From: Prostheceraeus crozeri
Taxonomy: Eukaryota; Platyhelminthes; Polycladida; Euryleptidae
Assembly: GCA_907163375.1 (NCBI GenBank)
Contig: CAJQUW010011061.1
Span: forward strand, 124,001-188,000
Length of the DNA: 64,000 bases
Direction of reading: 5' to 3'
Shown here in pieces: positions 25,473-36,300 of the stretch. Each line of letters starts with the position of its first letter. Position 1 is the first letter of the stretch. Both the position numbers and the translations under genes were made by a program. A model generated the notes under the pieces. It was not told where the DNA came from, did no database searches, and worked only from the letters and a program-made list of their open reading frames with translations.

Positions 25473-26890
25473 GTCAAAAGTCAAAAGTCAAAAGTTGTTT
25501 ATTTCCAAAAACATTGGAAAACAAAATTGCAATGTTGAGGTTGGGTTGAATATATTCCAATACAGCGTGCGGTCAGTGCTGTATAGAAAAAAATGAGCAG
25601 ATCAGGAAGGAGAGGAATCAATAATTGAGCATTTATTTAGATTTCAGATTCTTTGTGAATTCTTTCTTTTATAACCATGCGCAACTCGTTGGCTTTTTTT
25701 AGAAATCTTGCGATGGATTTTAAATGCCTTGGAGTCAGGGTATTCATTAATTTATGAAATTCAACTATCGTGTTGCAGTAACATAACAATGGTGCAATTT
25801 GTTGCCGCATATTTTGATATAATGGGCATTCTATCATAAAGTGAAATAGAGTCTCCACTTTTGATTCATTGCAAAGTTCACAAAGACGTTCTCCATATCG
25901 GAATCTGTTTCTATAACTGCCTGTTACAAAATCTAATTTATGATTTTTGTCCTAAATTTTAGTAACATATTTATATCATTGCAATCGATATCAAAATTCA
26001 GATATGATTTCAAGGTTTCCTCAAACTGGCATAGTTCTAAATACGTCAGACCAGAGTGGCTCTCTTTTGCTGTAGATATCCATTTTTCCCTGTTATACTG
26101 ACATATTCGGTCTTTTGCAATTCTCAAGTATGCTTTTTTATCAGCCGTTTGCTGTTCATCCCATAACTTTGACAGGTTTAGTTTTGTAAGCAATATGTTT
26201 ATTCTCCAACACCATGTGTATCTACTCTCATTTCCATTTGATATCATATTGAGATATAGCATTATATACCTGTTTAATTAAGCTATTTTCATCCTTTGTA
26301 ATTATCCAAAGACAAATTGCAGCTTTATAGAAATGAATATCCATAGGACGTATCCCAAATTCACCGATTAAACAATAATTTGGTGTAGTCGGCTTTAAGT
26401 GATAGTATCGTTTATAAAACTGGTATTAAATTTGATCCAAACTCTTTAGGTTATTGAAAAAACAAAATTCAGCACAGTATTTCATTCTAGACAGTGCAAG
26501 CATTTCAAAGTTATTTTCAAAATTTTGCCAGAAACTTGACCAAATTCTTTAAGTTGTTTAGTCGTAAGATAAGCTGCTTGTTTACCTTTAGCCATCAATT
26601 GTTCCAAATGATGTCTATTATTTTTCGATATCCACATTCTTAGATACCTATATTTATCAACCACTTTAATGAATATCTGTTTACCATTGAGACTAACTTC
26701 AAATTTGTCTATATTTGTAGTGAAATTTTCAGTCATGATTTTGGCTTTTTCATAATTTATGCTAAGGCCATTTTCTGCACAAAATTTGCGAAGTACTTTA
26801 AACTGACTATTCAAACCTCGCATACTCTCACTCATTAAAAGTATATCATCCGCATATATGATGGTCTGAGTCTTCTTTTTCTTAAAGGAT
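25473..26890 (-). mobile_element. 5'-truncated LINE on the minus strand
   Basis: Minus-strand non-LTR retrotransposon tail. Near 26860 the translation reads TQTIIYADDILLMSESMRGL, which is RT motif C (YADD). It is followed by FCAENGLSINYEKAKIM and the thumb (DKYRYLRMWISKNN). Further pieces are at 25933-26262 and 25637-25858, the last with CELCNESKVETLFHFMIECP, a C-terminal Cys/His cluster common in LINE ORF2. Stops and frameshifts separate the pieces. The 3' end is marked by three copies of TTTTGAC (25473-25494, minus strand), a LINE-type terminal microsatellite. The element stops abruptly near 26890, before RT motifs A and B. Confidence 0.8.
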
Positions 26891-29800
26891 TAGAATAAAG
26901 TTCTGCATCAGATTTGAAGCATATGCTGTATCAGATGGGAAAACAGTAATCTATTTTTTCATGGAAAATTAAGAATCCGTAAGGAAAGTAGGTATTCTAA
27001 GAAGTCAGACGGGCAAAGAAGTGTAGAAATCCGAGGCCGCGAAGCTTAGGATTTCTTTCTCGCCTGGATTCATGCAAAAGCACGCACTATATCTTCTAAA
27101 TCTATGCAAGGAATACTACAACATCTGCGTAAACATAGAAATTGCAGCAGTCCTTGGCCTATGGCATACGTCCAATGACCAGTGGTATTATGGATTATGC
27201 GAATAAAAGCTTATCTTGCTCTCCCAGAAGGGCAAGATAAAAAACATTGCCCAGCGACATTTTTCATATCATGGCAGTTTGCCATCACAGCTTTAGAAGA
27301 TAAGTTTGATGATCCTAGATGTCTATAATTTGCCGAAAGTTATGCTAGATCAGGGAACCATAGATGGCTACGCTGCGCTAGGGTTCCCTGCCTCGTTTTA
27401 CAGGAGATTTGTGTAATTTGCGGCAACTTCAATTTAATTAACAGTCCTTATTATATTATTCAAGTATCAATAATGATGAAATTTCTTTGATGAATTAAAA
27501 CATTTTGCTCAGACATAGGTAAAGCACTCAGCATGGGAAGTAAAGCCTCAGCGTGGGTGAAGCATGCTTTCAGGAAAAATAAAATGAACTAGTAGATTAA
27601 CTAATAAGAGCTCAGAATGTAGTATAGTTTAGTTACATGTCTCCAGGGAAAGAGTGGAATTTATCTCTAACTTAAACAGAAGAGAAAAGTCGTCGGATTT
27701 TTATGATGATTTCTACGCCATCTAAGTATTATTTCTTTATTTTATATTACCCGATGACCGGCGTGAACGCTTTCAACAGCCCTTTTCAGGGCTACACTTA
27801 TTAAGTATTTATTGTTTCTATTGTATATTATTGTTCATTCGAAGTGCACTAACCTGACTTTTCCCATAATTATGATGGTATCCATCTATGTGTTGATTTG
27901 TAATTTCAACAGTAGTGCAGTTGACACCAATCTAGGTCTGTTTCCAAGAATCGAAATTAGTGAAACCTGCAATAGTGGCAGCCTAGATTTTTATTTTCTA
28001 ATGCGTCATGAATAACATTTTCTAAAGAAAAAATTGTGAAGTCGCAACTGAACTTTTATAAAGTGCATGTAATCGCACAATGCTAAGGTCGTATATTTGA
28101 AACTTGATAACAACATTGTAGCATTACACTGAAAGTCATGAATTTTGCAACATTTGAAAATCTATTTAATTTTATCAAATTCAACTTATTTCTGGCATCC
28201 AGGATAAAATGTGATGCCATATCTTGCTAGCGCTACTATAATCCATCTTTAATTTGTGAGGACGATTATCTAGACGCTGTCTAAACGAATGTATTTCACC
28301 GAATGGGGCATTGCCAATATACAGGCAAATTACTGTTCTTAGATTACAATTGCTTGTACTGCGGTCGTTTAAGGACACAGCTTTGCAGTTCAACCTATAA
28401 GACTGTATCTTCAACTATAAGACTGTCACTTGACGTAGTTTGATTTAAGTTTGCGCCTAGCTTCATCCTCCAATATGAATCGCAGCAAAATTGAGATTTT
28501 AAATCGTCGCCTGAGTTAAGTGATCTTATCTAAGCGCAGCTTCTAATCTTTTCTAAAAGTTTTCGAAAAATTATAAACTCACCCAAGGAAGTTCCTAGCA
28601 ATTGTGGGTGGGATACAAAGAGCGGCAATTTGGCTATTTTTGGACATCACCTTCGGTGGCATCATTCGCTTTATACAGCGTCTAGTCTACAATGCCATGA
28701 TGGGTAGTATCGGATAGCAAGATGTTCTGGATACTAAAGTTATAAGTTGAATCTTATCCAACTAAATATATTTTCAATTGTTATAAGACATTAAGCGTGT
28801 GTCTGTAATTGTGTAACCAAAAGCACTGCAATCCACTGAAGCTATCAAGAAGGTTCTTTATTACTGTGAATTATAGCGTCATGTAACCACGGCGCAGCAT
28901 TGTTTTGAGCTTGTATATCGGATTGCGTTCTCGTCCTCTAACATTATGAACTGTCGATATTTTATGATAAATCCACTATAACGTCTCTAAAAAATGGTAG
29001 AATCGTACCCGCACAAGATCATCCTTGCAATATGCAGGATATCCAAAAGTTTCTAGATACAACGGATTTGGTCCAAGCACTTGAGTCTTAATTAAACGTT
29101 TCTCAGGAACTTAAGAACAAAGGTACATTTGGGATTAGGTGAAGTGCTAAAGTCTAAATGTCATTGACGGCCTTTGCTTAAAGTTCAATCCATGGAGTAG
29201 GGATATATAGGTAGAGTGTCGACTCAAAAAGTATCTGTATGCAGTGAAAATTTTTATATCAAAAGATTCAGTTTTTGCGGAGATTACGTTCCCGTGGTCC
29301 AAAAAATTATTTGAGCAATTGTCAATTTATATACTACCGAGATGACTTTCCTATATAAGTAGTATGAAACAAGTTGGATATCAAAAGGAATGAATATTTC
29401 CTAGTAATCATACTAACTAAGCGGAAATTAAGCTAATTTGCAAGAGAATTTCATGAGCCGCATTATAATGGAAGTCTTCATGAAAAAGTCGCGATATTAT
29501 TCGTGCTTTCTTGGCTGAAATTTCAAGTCTTTAATTCAATTTTCACCGGCATGTTTTTGTGATTCACTAAATTCATGTTTCATTTCTTGAATCTGAATAG
29601 TGATGTGGAACTATTTACATCTTTCAAAGTTAATTGAAAACATTGTCTTTGATTATGTGATTTTGCTCTACCAGTGGCAGGTTGCTTGTGATATGATCTC
29701 GCTTAAGAAAATACTCTTGATGTTCAGCATGAAAGCAATATGGTCATTGAGTTGCTATTGTAACAAACATTACCTCACCAAGGCTGTCATGAGAATCTGT

Positions 29801-30285
29801 GAAATACCATCATTCCTTCTGCATTACAATCATGATCACTCAATTCCGTGGTAACTTCTGTAAAACTGCAAAAATTTGCATTTCTCACTTTTGATGACAA
29901 TACCACCTGTATATCCCTTGAGTTCATTTAATAAAATCGAAAGTGTATACACATTGGGGATTTAATAAATGCGGAGTTACCACTCTACCTAATATACTTA
30001 CTTTATGGTTCAATCATATTATTACCTCAGACAATGTTGCTTTTACGAGGTTGATGCTAATAAAAAGCGACAAACAGGCAATTACAATGCTGCCCACCTT
30101 TTACCATCGCATGCCAGACAAGTAAATGAAGTCATATCGCATTCAGAAACTCTAATTGCATAATACCTGTCATCCAGATAGCAAAAGTTTGATGTCTTTT
30201 CAATGAATTAGTCAAATGTCCTATGATTGGCTACAAGATGTTTAGAAACAATGGAATTTCTCCATTGATTGTATTATGAAACACC
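26891..30285. other. Upstream region of the vWA gene, no gene recognised
   Basis: AT-rich DNA without supported exons. A 55-bp sequence at 28411-28466 (ACTATAAGACTGTCACTTGA, then CGTAGTTT, GCGCCTAGC) recurs diverged at 30580-30636 in the first intron of the vWA gene, in the same orientation. Any enhancers would lie here, but none can be recognised. Confidence 0.4.
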
Positions 30286-30289
30286 TGCC

Positions 30290-30351
30290 TGAATATATAA
30301 ATATGAAATGCGAGTGCCCAACAAATTTTCTTGAACATTGGGGCCTACAGC
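30290..30351 (+). promoter_or_regulatory. TATA-like core promoter and short 5'UTR
   Basis: TATATAAATAT at 30294-30304 lies about 50 bp upstream of the ATG of the vWA gene. A start site 25-30 bp downstream would fall near 30325 and leave a leader of about 25-30 nt. The ATGs at 30303 and 30307 would lie upstream of that start. This rests on position and motif only; the transcription start is inferred. Confidence 0.45.
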
Positions 30352-30381
30352 ATGCGGCTCCTCTTGCTGTTGTTTTCTGTG
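30352..30381 (+). CDS. vWA gene exon 1: start of signal peptide
   Basis: Ten codons, MRLLLLLFSV, followed directly by the donor GTGAGT. One basic residue then a run of leucines is the n-region and h-region of a secretion signal. The exon leaves phase 0. It fits exon 2 (40925), which also begins in phase 0 and continues with a hydrophobic stretch and a small-residue cleavage site. The 10.5-kb gap makes the link an inference, but sequence, phase and biology agree. Confidence 0.7.
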
Positions 30382-33300
30382 GTGAGTTTTGAATAAATGT
30401 TCTGAGGATGTGTTTACGAATAAAGTCGAAAAGAAAGCTTTTTATTTAAAGATGATAACCATTACTATCAGATGAACTTCTTTCATCGGCCTTCTTTCAT
30501 TACTCGATCATTGTAAACATTAATACCCAATATCCTATTGCCACTCTATAGAATTAAATATCCTTAGATTATATTACTAATTCGACTATAAAACTGTCAC
30601 TTGACGCAGTTTCCCCTAAGTTTACGCCTAGCATCGCTTGTAAAATTGTCATTGAATTGAAACAACTATTCAGATTATTTCGAAAAATCTGCAAAAAATT
30701 TCATTTTAGATAGCGCATGCATTCAAATGTGTTTTACAAAAGTTTTCATGTAATTTATCCTAGCAATAGTATTATTTTGAATGTCTGACGAGGTGTACAG
30801 GCCTGCATTTAAGTGATTCGGCCAAACAATACAAGAATTGCAATGTGTCACAGCTTTGTGCTGAAATCCATATCGCAAATTCTAATATTTTTTCGTTGTA
30901 CCATTCACCACTATTTCAACTGTGCAAGACTTGGATAGACTCCGGCAACCAGGGATTCCAAATGCTATCAGCTTCAATGTATTGTAGATCAATGTAATAT
31001 GCATGGAAGAAGATGACTATTTAAAAATGATTCAAATAATTTTTCTATTGTTTACAATTTTTCAAGTATAGTTTACTTACGTTGAAATAATCAAGTGATG
31101 ACAATTTAACACGACCACCGAAAGCTATGATCAAAATGTTTCAGCTCCTGCCAACCTGTCATGGCATAAACACTCATCGGTTGATTTTTTTCTGAAGTGA
31201 TAGAATTTATACTATATAGAAATACTATACAGAGATCTGAAAAACAGGCACATTATTCGCTCAAAATACTTCGTGTAAATGGTGAACTATAAATGGTTTT
31301 GCTTTCTATCTTTACTATTTGTATTTGTATAGTTGGACTTAGGTTTGCCAAACACATCAAACTCAATTCTTGAAATTTTCCCAGACGCGAGCCAAACGCA
31401 TGAAATTAAAATTAATTTTTTCAAAATTTAAAATTAACCCTGTGAACAACTATACCAGACGAATAGATTGAATTATGGGGCATTCATAGGAGCAGTTATC
31501 TCAGTTATTTGATGTCTGTATCTTTAAAACCTGATTCATCGTAGCTACTTTCAAAAGTAAAGACATTCCATAATAATATCACAAAATTAGTTCATATAGC
31601 TTGACTTCAATGTTCTCTGACTAAGTCAATAAATCACAAATCACTAAGTACTGACAACTTTCAAAAATTGACTTGATCTCTACAATGAACTACTCCGGCT
31701 CAGATATTATTTATCCGTGTAGGAGGTTACAGCTATTCGATCCATTAGAATATGTGAGGATTATCGATCAAACCAACTGTCAATGGCAACTATTAATGCA
31801 TTTAATCCTTCGTAGAAATGTCACATGAGGGTGAATGTATCCCTAGATGATGGGATTGTGCGAATTGTAATGAAAATTTCTACCATAATGTAGAAAGTCA
31901 CAGATAAATATTTAGTCACACGCCATGATGATAATTTTTTCATTCGGCATCCGATATGGTTACCTCTGCTTGATTCTGAAGTTCAACTGATTCAAATCGA
32001 CTTCCGGATCAGCAACATAATTTTTATGTCTCATTCTTATAAGTCTCAAGTCGAACATCTGCAGCTGGTGTTTTAACCGAATTATTTTATCTTGCTCCAT
32101 AAAACTATAAACGTTTTGCTCTCTGTCCCCAATGCGTCTCAGCAATGCCGTACGCGGGTCCATTTTTAACCAGCTAGTTAAATTGTTTAATCGTCTCTCT
32201 TCCAGCTCTCTTTCTCCATCTCTCTTTCAATTGACTGATTATCTGCATTCATGGACCATTCCTTCAAGTTCTAAGCCCAAAATTCTGCTGTTCTGTAAAA
32301 CATCATTCATGCCCTTTCTTATGGCATGTGTTTGCAATATTTTTGCAATATTTTCAATGTTTATTTAATTTGCAAACATAATGAGTACTGCTTTAAGCTG
32401 ACGTAAAATGAGTATGTTGTTTATAGCTTTGTTCCTAGTCATGCTCACTAGATGCCAGTTCAGTGGAAATAAGAAAATTCTAATCTGTGAATTTCTAGGG
32501 AAATTAGTGAAAGACAAAGCCTTCAGTTGATTAGCTTGTGCTTCATGTGATTTTGTCAGTCATACTTACTTCTTTGTTAAGTTGTTAAACATTGCCTTTC
32601 TGGGGTTAACACCGGGATTGATGTTCTACGACGAACCTTTCAATCAGACAATGAATCGAATTTCTATGATAAGAGAGCGATATGTTCCAATCATAGAAGT
32701 AGATAATAGTACACTAGAATGGAAGTTTGATATCTTGCTTATGCACAATGATAACACATGGAAAAATCTATGGTCTGCAGATCAAATTCGATCTTAAACA
32801 TTGTATCATAGTCAAGCTATTTGCCAAGTTGGTTGTGGAAGTTGTTGACAGCAAATTACAGGATTTTCATGAAGAGAATTGCAAGTGAGATGGCGGCATT
32901 GTTTCATGTGAAATAGCCCACTATTCCATGGTTTAATATACTGTGTCTATTTGTAGCAGTCAATGACAGTTGTTATACAGTTTTTCAATACTGGAATACG
33001 AATTAAAATTTGGTTTACAGTCATAACTGAAAGTGGTCGGTGTACTGGTTGTAAGAACATGTCAAAAATTCACAGATAAAATTCCTAATTATTGGATAAT
33101 TTCTCCGTCAAGCGGTTAAGAAACCTTGCACTTTTCTGGAATAAACACACTGAAAGCTACTTTACCTCCAATCATTTCTCAGATAAATAGAATGTCGCTG
33201 GAAATCATCAATTAATCATTGAATGACTTATGTGATATAGTGTGATGATATTATGGCAGTTGATATTCGAATGCATGCAGAGATTTTAAAAATTGTTCAA

Positions 33301-36300
33301 ATATAAAGAACAGGGGAGCCCTTAAAAGTAAAATGAATGCTCGAAGATTTATTGGCCTCTGATTTCAAGATGGAGTAATGCATGTTCTGTAAATCGACAT
33401 TACAAGTTGCATGTGTGTCTGATTATACTCTTGATATGTTATAGGACCGATATTTCAAAATGATGAACGTACATAACGTTTTAAAGGATTTCCTTCTTTG
33501 TCATCCTGTCGCCGCAGTATTTTGTAAATTCATTATTGCTTTGTTGCACATGATCTTTGGACAAGGGGCACCAATCGAGATCACAAATTGGCTTGATAAA
33601 TATAAATGCCAATCAGAAAACATGGAAGCCAGCTCGTACAATTTGCATTTTGCCCCAACTAAGTTCCCCCGGCGTGTGCCATAATTTTCATGCAATTTCC
33701 ATTCTAGGACTTTCTATGGTATTGTTAATTTCTATGGTTCCAATTGTGCGTAATTGAGCTATGGTACAATGTGGAAAAAGGAGGGCAACAATGTATTCCG
33801 CAATGATGATTTCTCTATCTATGCATGTGAAAGACATTTTTGAAATCTCAATCAGCGTATATATACATGTGTATTCATAGCATTGCTGCCCGCTTTTTTC
33901 CTACATTGCTGCCCAGTTCATTTCAATTGCGCACAATAGTATTAACATAGATTTTTTCGGGCAACAATGTAGGACATTTTCAGGCGCTTACGCGCCCTCA
34001 AATGTCCTACATTGTTGCCCTCAAAAATCCATGTTAATGTTATATTGTCCACATTATTTTCGAATGAATTGCAATTATCTAAGCCTGACAAGTTTACAAA
34101 CAAATTCGAATAGAATCAACAGAGACAACTCTCACAGTAAAGGAAAACATCGTCAAACCCAATGACAAGCATTGAATGTCGTTTGAAAATAGTTATCAGT
34201 TGTGTTGTGAATATTGCATTCATAACAATTCACAGATCATGTTGCATTAATAAAACGTCTAAAATCGCATATGACGATACCGCAATTTCCGAAGAATTCA
34301 AAGAATCATCATGTATTCGAATAACACGAATTCACATGTGATTCAAATAAATAGGATTATCTTGTCTTGTAAATGAAACAAAAATACATTTCACATTTAA
34401 ATAGCGATATACATGCTGTGCATTTCTAATTTTGTAGGGCTGTGTTGAGTATGGAACCTTCAGTGAGTCATACTGTAGCTTGACCACGACCACAGCGACA
34501 TCCTGTTGATTAAGATAACACCCAAACGATGACTTATACCGATAAAGTCTCTACCCGTCGGGTCTTTTTGCTCACATAATCACGTATCAGAGTAAGTAGG
34601 ATCACATCAAATGCAGCTAATCGATCTAGCTGTCATCAACGGAATCTTCATAATGGATAGCTTTTTCGCTCAACCCGGTTAATGCACATCTTCACCAGCT
34701 TCGTCGCCTAATTATATTGCTGGGCATATCATCAGTCGTTTCAGCATAGCGAGAAATCGTCATCCAGCACTGTATTTTAGGACTATACTTCTTACAAGTG
34801 ATGTTCACCTGGGAGAAAGTTAGAATCAACGTCGGTAAGTAAAGGTTCACTTATCAGACCAGCAGTTATCACCAACACTCATATATCAATTTATATTCCT
34901 AGGGAGAGCACATTGTAGAGAGAACTTGAAAGATTCTGTACAGGTTCCTGGGGCCTATTAATATGAAAGAAGGTAGACCATTCTACGTAGAACGATTTTC
35001 TTGATAGTAGAGCGTTTTACCATTAGCACGGTCTTAGAACGTTCCACGATATCGTATTAGTAAGGCAGTCTATCACTAGCAAATTCTATTCTACTGACAC
35101 GCTGACGTATCGTTGGATATCTATGCATTTGACCTACTTGTTGGGCAAATATAGCCACATTGATCAATGTATCTAAGCAACAGCCGAATCCGTTGAGTGA
35201 TATTATGACAGAATTCTTTCAGTTGAACCACTGGCTAACGATGAGTGACAAAGACCCCGGTTGGACGGCGAAATATTTCTAGGTCGCAGCATTAAAATAA
35301 TCGATAATTGGCTGTCAAAACTACAAATATAGCCTCACTACATCATGAAGAGTAAGAGTAGGGCCTTCAAATACATTCATTGTTTCCCTTTCTATAGCTG
35401 ATTTAATTTTGAAAAATCATGAAATACCCTATAAAGCATGACAACCGTTAAAAGGTTGACGTAAACAATGCGACACGATGCGAATAGCCTCCGCCCAGTG
35501 AGTACATAGTAGGATCAAAGAGAGAGAGAGAGAGAGAGAGTATGATTGATTCAAGCCATGGACATGGGTCAAAGCAATCAGCAGTTAAAAGCCGCAAGCT
35601 CTCAATGGGCACAATTCAATGTCCTACATGTACATTTGAATTAAACAAGACATCGATTAACATTGCATAAGACGAGTTCTGTCACAACTGTCACTAAGTC
35701 ACGTTTTTCATTATCACCGTAGCAGCTTTTTAGTTGGATCGACAATTGATGAGTTAATTAACCTATTTCACAACAGATAAGCAGTTTTAGACTGTCAGAG
35801 TTGTCGGGAAGAGGGGGATAGAAATGACCGATGCTGGCAGAATGGCGCAATATTGGTCTTCTCAGATTGGTCTTCTCAGCAGCGCGATGCAGTCTGAGGA
35901 CAGTTCCAATCACAGAATTAGATTCATCTGCTCGCGCCCCGGTTTCCTAGAAAGGAAGAATTGTATGTAACCTTAATATTGAAATGGCACATCACAATTA
36001 GACAACTTGCTCCTTCTCGAATGGATAATTCGTGTATAGCTTGCTATTGGAAATGGCCAACAATAAGATGTCAGCAGAGGACAGTAGAGCCAGTGAGAGA
36101 TGCGTGCGTGCTGTGATATCACTTCGCACACACCAAAACACACATCGATGCGTGGCTTCGATTCAATGTATGCACTATACAGTGAGCAATGCCGAGGAGA
36201 GGATCATCAAGTGAACTAATTTTCGTACGCCTGCTACTTTCTTTAACACTAGAAGCACCAATGTGTCAAATTTGACACAAATGAGGTTTTGACGTCATCT

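Noticed and set aside
32582-32797. Open frame resembling a possible receptor N-terminal strand (MLNIAFLGLTPGLMFYDEPF).
   Set aside because: No donor at the end, no recognisable family and no neighbouring exon.
33460-33684. 74-codon plus-strand frame in intron 1.
   Set aside because: No motif; overlapping frames on both strands indicate chance in AT-rich DNA.
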